Source: Psococerastis gibbosa (taxonomy: Eukaryota > Arthropoda > Insecta > Psocodea > Psocidae). Taken from it: a DNA stretch of 64,000 bases. Below are positions 47,922-55,331 of the stretch, one piece after another (the stretch's first letter is position 1; every line of letters begins with the position of its first letter). The notes beneath the pieces are model-generated. The model did not search any database. It had not been told where the DNA came from and was given only the letters and a program-made list of their open reading frames with translations. The position numbers and the translations under genes are program-made. The stretch covers positions 38,933,469-38,997,468 of the forward strand of contig OZ020485.1 of NCBI GenBank assembly GCA_963971405.1. The letters are read 5' to 3'.

Positions 47922-48218
47922 ACATCATATCACAGGGGGTTTCTGGGACACTTTTAGGCCACTCTTGCTTTTTACCTCCGGGCATCATTTATGTTCTTAT
48001 TGTACGTTGTCAGCCTCCGGCTATCAATTATTTTATACTACTTATATGCTAACCTTGTAGCCTATAAAACCACAACACATCATATCACAGGGGGTTTCTG
48101 GGACACTTTTAGGCCACTCTTGCTTTCTACCTCCGGGCATCATTATTGTTCTTATTCTACGTTGTCAGCCTCCGGCTACCACTTATTTTATACTATACTT
48201 ATATGCTAACCTTGTAGC
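47729..48218. repeat. Tandem array in left Polinton end (51-bp and 155-bp units)
   Basis: The 51-bp unit is present at 47729 and 47780. It recurs at 47935 and 48090 as part of a 155-bp unit that also includes GTCAGCCTCCGGCTA and AACCTTGTAGCCTATAAAAC. The right end retains only the first two short units plus part of one long unit. Not a CRISPR array: units are contiguous and eukaryotic. Confidence 0.85.
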
Positions 48219-48314
48219 CTTTCTTCTTCTTCCCTTCTCTTCTTCTTCTTCTTCTTCTTCACACAGTGTAAGGGGGTCGCCCCCTCCTGTTATCGGACAT
48301 CATTCTCATTGTTT

Positions 48315-48528
48315 AAATAAATAAATAAATAAGGACTTTTTGTTCTATTACTAAGCCAACCTAGCGGAGTTAGGGCTATAAAGCCCTCTCTTACACTCAA
48401 CTAGGAAGACCCGGGACCGCCTGCTTTACATGCCCTCCGAAGCATGACCAGAAAATGTAGCAAGTGTAGGACTCGAACCAACAACCTTTCGGGTGAAAGT
48501 TGGAGTCCGTACCACCACTCTACATGTC
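48315..48528 (-). mobile_element. tRNA-derived SINE (family S1), full-length reference copy, inside the Polinton
   Basis: CATTCTCATTGTTT is duplicated exactly at 48301-48314 and 48529-48542. The 214-bp SINE reads on the minus strand: head GGACATGTAGAGTGGTGGT (A box), GGTTGGTTCGAGTCC-like B box, body, then a tail of TATTT repeats. It shows the family's true length and that S1 was still active after the Polinton arrived. Confidence 0.92.
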
Positions 48529-48542
48529 CATTCTCATTGTTT

Positions 48543-48849
48543 CTTCTTCTTCTTCACGTAGCCTACATACCGTATTTCGGGCGATTTCGCCTCCGCAATG
48601 ATTATTTATTTGATTTACATCATTTCATAGTCTATGATTAAGATAATCTTTCACCTTCACCATTATTATTGAAGCAATAGTATGTTTCTTTCAACCATTG
48701 GTTTTTAATAATCGTTATCTAATTATAAGCTTAAAACTAGTTATGTAATTAATAAAACAAAAACAGAAATATTTAAAGAAATTATTCATATATTTACATT
48801 TCATATTATTGGTGTAGTTAACATAATACTTCAGTACATAATGAAATCT
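48543..48849. other. Polinton arm, non-coding
   Basis: AT-rich spacer between the SINE and the 101-codon gene; no frame or repeat seen. It is the 3' flank of that minus-strand gene. Confidence 0.5.
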
Positions 48850-49155
48850 TCATTCTAGGATCTGTATGTTGACACTATTTTTTCCCCTATGGCTTGGAAC
48901 GATGAGATACATCTCAGCTCCTGGAGTGACTTTGCTTCCTTGAAAGGCTGACAGGTATAGTTGAGGTATAAAACACTCCACAACTTCTTTTTCCGGTCCT
49001 CGCAGTATCACTTTCACAGCTGGCCCATATTCTGTTTTGTCTATCTGCACTATTTTCAGTATTTGGTACTTAGCTCCAATCACCAGTTTTCGCATTGACA
49101 TGGTGGGCCCGGCTTCTTGGTTGATGGCATTAACTTTATCACATAGAGATGCCAT
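48850..49155 (-). CDS. Small Polinton protein, possible OB-fold/ssDNA-binding type
   Basis: 101 codons from ATG at 49155. The centre has the alternating pattern YQILKIVQIDKTEYGPAVKV, followed by a VxCFIPQLYL segment and a basic hydrophilic end. A short beta-barrel with a Lys/Thr/Tyr-Gly turn of this kind is seen in small single-strand-binding proteins carried by Polintons and related viruses. This is resemblance by pattern only, not proof. It lies in the left arm, divergent from the 231-codon gene across about 400 bp. The corresponding region is deleted from the right arm, so only one copy exists. Confidence 0.6.
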   Translation of the reverse strand: MASLCDKVNAINQEAGPTMSMRKLVIGAKYQILKIVQIDKTEYGPAVKVILRGPEKEVVECFIPQLYLSAFQGSKVTPGAEMYLIVPSHRGKNSVNIQILE

Positions 49156-49558
49156 GTTCTAAGATTACACAAATTCACTTGTAAAGTTGGCGTAGTATTA
49201 CTTGAATGAAGGTTTGGTCTCAACTAAGCCCCTCAACTGAGATGAGGGTGTATATCAGGTAAAATCATGTTGTGAGGGTCACAGCCGGAGGGGGATAGTT
49301 AAGTAATTTCTCCATTGCACCATATTTGTTAATGTAGGAATCGTTTCTTAATGTTGATCTCTCATACACATCGGTGTATTATAGGCAGCTTACAACCTTA
49401 AATCAAATGACTGATTTGTCCTTCTGTACCTAAGGCACTACATTTATGGTACCCCACCTAGTTCTAAATCGATTGTGTCTCATTATCTCTCTTTAATGAC
49501 CATAATTAACCGGGTTGTATATGTAACATGTGTGAAATAGCATCAGTTGCAATTGAAA
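49156..49558. promoter_or_regulatory. Divergent intergenic region, probable bidirectional promoter
   Basis: About 400 bp separate the start of the minus-strand 101-codon gene and the plus-strand 231-codon gene, so both must start transcription here. I see AT-rich words such as TGTATTATAGGC near 49374 but no certain core promoter. Confidence 0.3.
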
Positions 49559-50254
49559 ATGAAGGGTGTCTTGACCACATATTATCCACTTCGTGATGGA
49601 CTAAGCATTATTGTTGGTTTGCAATTCAAAGCATCAGCATTCGAAGTATACATCATAGTTGGTGATAAGGATCATGAAATTATATTCAATATGATCGAAT
49701 GGCAGTCATGGTGTGCAACATTACAATCCTTTCGTTTATATCTACATAAGAAAACAATGTGTGGAAATATGATATGGACTCCTAATTTCATCAAATCAAA
49801 CCTGACGATGATGTTAACGAATGATAATGAATTGGAAATGAAGTCCTCATCATCACATATTAAACTATCTAAAATAAATATTGAGAACATACAAGCGTTG
49901 AAAGCAATTCTTCATATTGTTTGCCATGAGTTGGAAAAGAAGAAGAGGTTGGCTAATTTCCATCTAAAAAATATTATGGAAGAGATATTTATAGAGTTGG
50001 AAACAGATGATGTTTCAATGGAAGCTCTTTTACAGTTTGCCCAATCTCCAGCTCCAATAGTAGCTACTATCGAGGATGTTCGCAGTAAACTATTGCGGAA
50101 GAAGCATCAAAATCAATCAAATCGTATGTATTTAGAAATTATAACCATCTATGAAAATGAGTTGTGCTATGAGATACTTAAGCGCTGGTTGGAGCGAGCT
50201 AAAGTCATTATCAATCAGACTGTTGAACACGATGGAACCGCTGGGGATAATTGA
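49559..50254 (+). CDS. Polinton arm protein, 231 codons, unknown (PC4-like pattern)
   Basis: The frame is open from a TTG at 49547; the first ATG, at 49559, is taken as the start. Residues ~10-60 have a beta-rich pattern (VYIIVGDKDHEIIFNMIEW) resembling the short PC4/p15 single-strand DNA-binding fold: strand, Gly turn, strand, then an acidic/Trp helix. That is a tentative likeness. The C-terminal half is helical and charged. It overlaps the next gene by up to 100 nt in another frame. Only its last ~60 codons survive in the right arm (about 58200-58397), which shows where the right arm was cut. Confidence 0.6.
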   Translation: MKGVLTTYYPLRDGLSIIVGLQFKASAFEVYIIVGDKDHEIIFNMIEWQSWCATLQSFRLYLHKKTMCGNMIWTPNFIKSNLTMMLTNDNELEMKSSSSHIKLSKINIENIQALKAILHIVCHELEKKKRLANFHLKNIMEEIFIELETDDVSMEALLQFAQSPAPIVATIEDVRSKLLRKKHQNQSNRMYLEIITIYENELCYEILKRWLERAKVIINQTVEHDGTAGDN

Positions 50255-51453
50255 GTTTCAAGGTTTCAAAGATAATGAAAATAATTTCATCATCAAAGAA
50301 TTGGCTATGGGCCCTGCATGCAAGAACCAGTATGAACATTGGTTTTTCCGTCCACCCTTTCCATTCACCAATCTTACAAATCAAGTAAAAAGCAACAACA
50401 CATGGTGCACAAATAATCTCCATAAGCTTCGTTGGGAAGAGGGGAACGTGGACTACATTCATTTAAAGAATATTTTACTAGAGTTTGCTAACCAATATGT
50501 TAGAATTGCTACTAAAGGAAAGGAGAAACAAGTTTGGCTTGCAGGAATACTAGAATGTGTTGTGTATGACTTGGACTCTGTGCTTCTGAGGAGTTTTGAG
50601 AAGTTACCTCATCTAGAAGCTAAGAAATGTATTCATACAGGAAACTGTGCAATGATCAATTTGAGGAAACTACAGAAATGGTTTCAAGATGTCAATTGTT
50701 TAATTGATGATGATGTTGATTAAAATAAAGTTATGTTTATAAAATTTCCGTTTTATTAATCCATGTAGGTTTCGGGAAACCAAGCCACTTCACATACAAT
50801 TTATCCTTAGACTTTTTCAACACTTTCTCCACCAAATATACATCTGTGTGCTTGGTTTTCTGCAACTCTTCCATATACCACGACCCTAATATAGGTTCAC
50901 CATCCATAGCCTCAAGGAGATAGGTAGTAGGTCGAGTAGGTTGTACAAGACGCACACGAAATACTTCTGTAGACCAGTTCGGTTGGTAACCCTTCTCAAA
51001 TAAGGCTTTCTGCTTGCTGATTCTGACGGGATCACCCTCTCGAAATTTCTGTTTGGTACTACCTTTCTCATCAACAGCTCTATACATAGATAATAATTTT
51101 GCTTCATGTTCTTCTCCCACATCGGCAGGACACATCTTAATGGTCCTATGCTTCGTAGTGTTGTATTGTTGCACTAAGCGAGGTACTAAATGTAACCACT
51201 TATAACCACCCTGCAAGCTGAATTCCTTCCACATTCGATTTTTCAGAGTGCGATTCCAACGTTCAATAATTGAAGCTTTCAGTGTAGAATAAGTAGCATA
51301 ATGATTAATGTTATATTGTTTTAGAATACATTTCATTTGTATATTGAAAAATTCCAGTCCCATATCTGTCTGAAGGTGGGCAGGAGCTTGAGGAGCTCTA
51401 TCGAGAATTTTTACAAAAGCTTCAGTTACATCCTTCATAGATTTAGTTTTAAC
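50027..51453. repeat. Left copy of the 1,427-bp inverted duplication
   Basis: Pairs base for base in inverse with 56971-58397. The two copies have the same length and encode identical proteins over the whole shared part. The inner border follows GTTTTAAC at 51453, where sequence changes from integrase to polB. The outer border is at CTTTTACAG at 50027. Confidence 0.93.
50151..50723 (+). CDS. Conserved Polinton arm protein, 190 codons (left copy)
   Basis: The open frame starts at 50151. The Met at codon 28 (50232) is the likelier start, because conserved-looking sequence begins just after it (GIIEFQGFKDNENNFIIKEL) and overlap with the preceding gene drops to about 23 nt. Later features are WFFRPPFPF, W-C-T-N, KGKEKQVWLAG, DLDS and a closing C-x-H-x3-C-A followed by a WF helix. 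The order of an early acidic residue in a beta strand and later DLD and His/Cys sites suggests a nuclease-like RNase H/exonuclease fold. I offer that as a guess. AATAAA follows the stop directly (50724-50729). Confidence 0.65.
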   Translation: MKMSCAMRYLSAGWSELKSLSIRLLNTMEPLGIIEFQGFKDNENNFIIKELAMGPACKNQYEHWFFRPPFPFTNLTNQVKSNNTWCTNNLHKLRWEEGNVDYIHLKNILLEFANQYVRIATKGKEKQVWLAGILECVVYDLDSVLLRSFEKLPHLEAKKCIHTGNCAMINLRKLQKWFQDVNCLIDDDVD

Positions 51454-51489
51454 GTGGGGACGTTTAAAGATGAGAATGCTCATTCTCAC
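50737..51489 (-). pseudogene. Truncated integrase (left copy), first catalytic Asp missing
   Basis: From residue 15 onward it equals residues 68 to 304 of the intact integrase at 56773-57687, keeping the second Asp (TDMGLEF), the Glu (IIERWNRT) and the chromodomain. It lacks the first ~67 residues, including the WQADLVEM Asp that starts the DDE triad. Its opening ~14 codons are antisense polB sequence gained at the junction at 51453/51454. It is expected to be inactive. It could give a protein able to bind DNA or chromatin if translated, but there is no evidence for that. Confidence 0.9.
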
Positions 51490-51804
51490 ATTTTACAATG
51501 TGTTGCTTTACGCCCCAAATTGTATTCCTTGTTTGAGGAGGGAAAAGAAAAGAAAGTGGGCAAAGGTATAGTTCGCTCAACACTCAAACATCATATTTCC
51601 CATCAAGACTATTACAATACCCTATTTAAGTCCTACAGTGTAAAAGACTCGTGTAAACCAATGTACCGTATTCAAAGTATTGATCATAAACTTTTTACAA
51701 TTAAACAACAAAAACTCACTCTCAGCCCTTATGATGATAAACGGTATGTGTGTCGTAATGGAATTGATAGTTTAGCTCACGGTCATTATCGCATTTCACT
51801 CTAA
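51454..51804 (+). pseudogene. C-terminal remnant of protein-primed DNA polymerase B
   Basis: About 117 codons in frame to a stop at 51804. They read GTFKDENAHSHILQC, then VALRPKLYSL, a Lys/Gly-rich KKVGKGIVRSTLK, HISHQDYYNTLF, then SPYDDKRYV and GIDSLAHGHY. This is the closing thumb-region pattern of Polinton PolB (Phe-Lys-Asp-Glu; Leu-Arg-x-Lys-x-Tyr-Ser; Asp-Asp-Lys-Arg; Leu-Ala-x-Gly-His-Tyr). The exonuclease and palm with catalytic Asp residues are absent; the sequence changes to inverted integrase at 51453. The open frame to the left (from 51337) is antisense integrase. A full Polinton PolB is around a thousand residues, so roughly nine-tenths is lost. Confidence 0.85.
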
Positions 51805-52085
51805 TTGTATCGCAACCCTGGAGCTAATTACCAGCAGAACAAACACAAATAATCTAACTAAGTGATTATAATGACATTGATTTCTTTTAAAATACCTCAC
51901 CCTAATTGTAAATGATTGTAAGGCTCTTAGAACTAATTACCAGCAAACATTAATAACCTAACTAACCTTGTGTTGGAGGTTTATCTTAAGTGATTATAAC
52001 GACATTGATTTCTATTAAAATACATGTATTATAAAATTGTTATATCATTAAATGGTTTACATTCATTTACCGGATATCAAGGGTT
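51805..52085. other. Convergent spacer with an imperfect direct repeat
   Basis: Lies between polB (plus) and the MCP gene (minus), where both must terminate. Two copies of CTAATTACCAGCA(A/G)A...AAGTGATTATAA(T/C)GACATTGATTTCT occur at about 51820-51895 and 51930-52020. The second copy carries about 20 extra bases. Confidence 0.7.
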
Positions 52086-53300
52086 CTACTGTAGTTGATG
52101 TACAATACCTGTTAAAGGTACATATTCATATAAGCAGTCACTAATGAGTAGACAGTAGGCACTCATTTTATCAGGGAAATTAGTTTGACAGTGAATTTCC
52201 AAACGTATATCAACACCACTAGTTTTCATGAGCTCATTCTGTCGTGAGCAATCGATAACCCAAATGGGGTATGATTTTAGAAATTCACTACGGGAAACGT
52301 TTGGAGTTGCTTCATCCTGCATGTAGTAGTGTTTCCGGAAATTGAGAAAATTTTCATATAATACAGCAACAGTATTTTTGCTGAAGTTCGCCTGTAGCGG
52401 ATGGTATGGATAGCATTCTGAGCCGAGGAATAGTTGTATTTGTCGTATAGCGCATTGATCAAAAACACTAGCATCTTCCTTAACATCATCTGTGCGTGCT
52501 GCTTGGAAGCCAATAATAGCAAACCGTGGTTTTTCACTTGAAGAAATCATTCGCACAGGCCAATTAATTGATGATGTTGATGAGGGAATGTTGGGATATT
52601 CATACAGTTGCCATGTTCGGAAGCCAATCGGCAACCGAATATTTTCCCTTAGTACACTCAACAATTCAAGGCGCTGACTATCACTCACACTTACGAAAGG
52701 TATTTCCCACATCACAGTAGTCAGTTTCAATGTCAAGTCTTTAGTGTTTGAAATATCCCGCATGGCATTCGTATTGCTGCGTGATCGTACTAAGACAAGC
52801 TCTTGTTTAACGTTGAGTAGAACTCGTCGGAAATCCTCGCAAAATCCAAACAACATTTTCAATGGCAAACAGAAATTAAAGTTCCTCTCAGTTTTATTTG
52901 TATCTGTATAAAATGAGTTGTTTGTAAGACGTTGTGCATCTTGAGCGGTGAATGATACTAACCCTTTAAGCTGAGTGGTAATACCAGGATTTCGCACATG
53001 ATCAATAGTTATTCCATTGAGTTCATAGCGTATTTCAGAGAATAAGTGTGCCATAGCATTAGCACTAAGCCCATCATCATCCTCATAAGCAATTGTTTTC
53101 ACACCTTTTTCTAACACACCTTCAATATACAGTCGGCTTTCACATGGTAGAGTAAGTATATCTTGTTGATGGATTGGTATGCGAATTTCATCATTATTAT
53201 TTAGACTGCTTGATGAATAGGGTGCAATCTTATGGTATTCATAACGTGTTAAACTTTCATCCACGAGAATGGACTCCTTCACGTTTAGCATTGATGTCAT
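52086..53300 (-). CDS. MCP: Major capsid protein (double jelly-roll)
   Basis: 404 codons from ATG at 53300; an ATG three codons later is also possible. It has the features of the double jelly-roll capsid proteins of Polintons: IHQQDILTLPCESRLYIEG early, then a helix-turn LFSEIRYELNG, then VRNPGITTQLKG. A second beta-rich half includes RLPIGFRTWQLYEYPN, SSEKPRFAIIGFQ, ECYPYHPL, an NFRKHYY segment and a closing PIWVIDCSRQNELM...DIRLEIH. Its predicted role is to form the hexameric capsomers. The frame is complete, with no stops or shifts. It sits in a minus-strand block with the minor capsid, protease and PLA2-like genes, the morphogenesis cluster. Its start overlaps the 57-codon gene by 44 nt. 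Confidence 0.88.
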   Translation of the reverse strand: MTSMLNVKESILVDESLTRYEYHKIAPYSSSSLNNNDEIRIPIHQQDILTLPCESRLYIEGVLEKGVKTIAYEDDDGLSANAMAHLFSEIRYELNGITIDHVRNPGITTQLKGLVSFTAQDAQRLTNNSFYTDTNKTERNFNFCLPLKMLFGFCEDFRRVLLNVKQELVLVRSRSNTNAMRDISNTKDLTLKLTTVMWEIPFVSVSDSQRLELLSVLRENIRLPIGFRTWQLYEYPNIPSSTSSINWPVRMISSSEKPRFAIIGFQAARTDDVKEDASVFDQCAIRQIQLFLGSECYPYHPLQANFSKNTVAVLYENFLNFRKHYYMQDEATPNVSRSEFLKSYPIWVIDCSRQNELMKTSGVDIRLEIHCQTNFPDKMSAYCLLISDCLYEYVPLTGIVHQLQ

Positions 53301-53430
53301 CGTGGATTTTAAAACCTATTGATTGTAAATATCGTCTGTTCTCATTAGTGAGCTTAACACAGCGTACTTGTGTGGAAGCTCGAGTTGGAATGTTGTATGG
53401 TGTATACCGCTGTGAAATATATACTCTCAT
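53257..53430 (-). CDS. Small Polinton protein, 57 codons, between the capsid genes
   Basis: Short frame from ATG at 53430 to TGA ending at 53257. Its ATG overlaps the stop of the minor capsid gene as ATGA (53427-53430), and its end overlaps the MCP start by 44 nt. The product is basic, opens VYISQRYTPYNIPTRAS and contains VKLTNENRRYLQSIGFKI. Small basic proteins with a Leu-Thr-x-x-Asn...Tyr/Phe-Leu-x-Ser-(Ile/Leu)-Gly element occur next to Polinton capsid genes, from my general memory of the group. Function unknown. Tight packing on both sides supports it as real. Confidence 0.6.
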   Translation of the reverse strand: MRVYISQRYTPYNIPTRASTQVRCVKLTNENRRYLQSIGFKIHDDINAKREGVHSRG

Positions 53431-54122
53431 GATTGTTTACGTAAATGAAGACGTAAAGTAATAGTTTCCCCTCGGAAATCGACCGTGTTGTTGTCTTGAT
53501 CGACAATGTCTAATGTTAGACTTGTAAGTATATTTGTATTTATAGCATGGTAGACGATTGTATGTGGTGCTTCAACAATCCGATAACCAGGTGGTACATT
53601 AGGATAAAATTCATGAACAGCATGTGATGGTCTACCATTCAAATATGATCCTCTTGTAATATTACAATTAATTCGAATTGCATTGACTTTAGATATTTTA
53701 ATGCTATCTGTTGATTTATATATTCCACTTGTGAGAAATGTCACCCCATCATAACCAAAGCCTAGCAGGTATCCTAGTTCTTCATTTACTTCAATCGTGA
53801 AGCCATCAAGTATTATCCAAACTACGGAATGCATGGTGTTCCGATTCGCGCTTATCGATACGATTTCAGTACCCCACTCTTCATTTATATATTTAGCTAT
53901 GTCTGATAATTCGTAAGATCCTATTGGTAATTCAATTATTGTAGCCTCCAGAGGTTTTGAATCGTTTATAATTTTAATCACACCCTTTGAGAGATTAGGT
54001 ATTGAATTATATGTTTCAAGGTCAAGCAAGCCGATTTCCCATACACCTTCAAGTATAATTGGAGGGAAGTAATTGCTACCTAGGAATGACTTGTTACCAC
54101 TTAGTGTCAATGTTAGCGACAT
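53427..54122 (-). CDS. Minor capsid protein (single jelly-roll, penton type)
   Basis: The open frame extends back to a TTG at 54137; the first ATG, at 54122 (MSLTLTLSGNKSFLGSNYFP), is taken as the start, giving 231 residues. Polinton minor-capsid features are SNYFPPIIL, GLLDLETYNSIPN, ELPIGSYELSDI, a LGYLLGF turn, RINCNITRGSYLNG, HEFYPNVPPGYRI and the closing DFRGETITLRLHL. It is predicted to form the pentons at capsid vertices. Complete frame; 28 bp separate it from the protease gene upstream on the same strand, and ATGA links it to the small gene downstream. Confidence 0.86.
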   Translation of the reverse strand: MSLTLTLSGNKSFLGSNYFPPIILEGVWEIGLLDLETYNSIPNLSKGVIKIINDSKPLEATIIELPIGSYELSDIAKYINEEWGTEIVSISANRNTMHSVVWIILDGFTIEVNEELGYLLGFGYDGVTFLTSGIYKSTDSIKISKVNAIRINCNITRGSYLNGRPSHAVHEFYPNVPPGYRIVEAPHTIVYHAINTNILTSLTLDIVDQDNNTVDFRGETITLRLHLRKQS

Positions 54123-54150
54123 AATATAATAAATCAAACATATGCATAGC

Positions 54151-54531
54151 TTATATAACTTTTAATATCATGGAAAATGGATCTTTCATGTAGAGAAATT
54201 TTAGGCATAACTGCCCACAATTTGATGTTGAATAGGTTTGATATGATTGATAGTTGTAGTATATTGCACAGTTGTGAAAATATTGTTTCAATTCTAAAGG
54301 TGGTTTCAAGTCTCCAAAGCTATCGAAGTATATAACTTGGTTTCTAATCTTGCGGTAAGCAACCCAATGTGTGCCGGGTCCCATAGCATCATCTAAATTA
54401 ATTATTCCAGCTTCATAATGTTGCCATGGTATGTGAGGTAGTGCATTTCGCATGAACACACCACGAAAATGAGGAACATTAGCGGCGAATTTTATAAGTT
54501 CCACATTAGTCAGTGGACGGTTCCGAGGCAT
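54151..54531 (-). CDS. PRO: Adenain-like cysteine protease (capsid maturation)
   Basis: 126 codons from ATG at 54531. It carries the adenovirus-protease layout: His55 in GTHWVAY, Asp70 in VIYFDSFG, a Gln near residue 98 and Cys105 in SNCGQLCLKFL. Expected role: cleavage of capsid or core precursors during assembly. The C-terminus is short, ending about 20 residues after the Cys, which is at the low end for the family, but all catalytic positions are present. It lies between the minor capsid and PLA2-like genes, only 5 bp after the latter. Confidence 0.88.
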   Translation of the reverse strand: MPRNRPLTNVELIKFAANVPHFRGVFMRNALPHIPWQHYEAGIINLDDAMGPGTHWVAYRKIRNQVIYFDSFGDLKPPLELKQYFHNCAIYYNYQSYQTYSTSNCGQLCLKFLYMKDPFSMILKVI

Positions 54532-54536
54532 GCAAC

Positions 54537-55256
54537 TTAGTTTTTTGAATAAGGATGTAAGTAGAGTCCACTCCCATTCTTGTATGGTGCTAAATATAAG
54601 CCTTTTCCAATGGCTATAGATTCCATAGTTTGATTATGACGTTTCATTTCTTCATACTTTTTCTGTGCACTATGGGCTTTATTAGCAGCCGATGCAATTC
54701 CTGCAGCACCACCAGAGAGAGCACCTAGGGCAGAAAGCCCCGCAAATATCGGGATAAGTGGTAATATACCACCTGTCTTGGCAATAGGTATGATTCGAGG
54801 AGGTTTCCTTTTATCTCCCTTTAAATTTTTCACAGATTTATATGCGATCTTGATTGCATCCGCCACAGTGGGTGGTTTTGTAAGCTTTATCGCTTTCTTA
54901 GCTGAAGTCAATAGTGATCTGAAAGACACTTTCCGCTTCAACCCAAATCCCAGCTTTCGTTTAACTTTCATTGCAGCTGCTACACCTAAAGCAACGATTT
55001 TTTCCCCTACAGACGAATCTTTTGCTTTTACACGTTGCCACGCTTGATCTGCCAAATTTTTATCAGCCACGTGTCGACTAGTTATATCTGATGATTGTGA
55101 ATAGGCTATATCATGTTCACGACAAGCTTGATCAAGTTTGTTTCTCCCTCGATCTCCACGAAGTAATCGTTTTTCTAACTTAGTGCCTGGTCCGCAAAAT
55201 TGATAGCCGGGGATATGTGCTTCAATTGGTAACTTATTAATTATGTTGTTCAACAT
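54537..55256 (-). CDS. Phospholipase A2-like, glycine/alanine-rich virion protein
   Basis: The frame opens at a TTG (55268), but the first ATG, at 55256, is taken as the start (239 residues). The N-terminal domain has the calcium-loop YQFCGPGT and the active-site helix DQACREHDIAY with the His-Asp pair, the compact PLA2 form known from parvovirus VP1 and found in Polintons. Basic linkers follow, then a Gly/Ala-rich hydrophobic segment (GILPLIPIFAGLSALGALSG). The end carries two GLYLxPY motifs (GLYLAPY and GLYLHPY). Probable role: membrane breach or disruption during entry. It diverges from the ATPase gene across a very short gap. Confidence 0.85.
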   Translation of the reverse strand: MLNNIINKLPIEAHIPGYQFCGPGTKLEKRLLRGDRGRNKLDQACREHDIAYSQSSDITSRHVADKNLADQAWQRVKAKDSSVGEKIVALGVAAAMKVKRKLGFGLKRKVSFRSLLTSAKKAIKLTKPPTVADAIKIAYKSVKNLKGDKRKPPRIIPIAKTGGILPLIPIFAGLSALGALSGGAAGIASAANKAHSAQKKYEEMKRHNQTMESIAIGKGLYLAPYKNGSGLYLHPYSKN

Positions 55257-55331
55257 AGGTATTCTCAAATGCGAATGAGTAAAATGTTTGTATATACAGT
55301 GGTATTTATAGCTTTTTTAATCACTCATATA
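55257..55331. promoter_or_regulatory. Divergent promoter between PLA2-like and ATPase genes
   Basis: If the minus gene starts at 55256 and the ATPase at 55332, 75 bp lie between them. The interval includes TTTGTATATACAGTGG and TATTTATAG, AT-rich words that could serve as TATA-like elements for the rightward gene. Upstream ATGs at 55269, 55275 and 55284 fall inside this stretch. Confidence 0.35.

Noticed and set aside
47543-48209. Overlapping plus-strand frames of 71-120 codons
   Set aside because: They read through the terminal tandem repeats and repeat the same peptide, so they are artefacts.
47729-48218. CRISPR-like direct repeats
   Set aside because: Units are contiguous tandem repeats in a eukaryotic transposon end and are mirrored at the other end.
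51337-51453. N-terminal part of the 155-codon plus-strand frame
   Set aside because: This part is antisense to the integrase copy; only the sequence from 51454 is polB.
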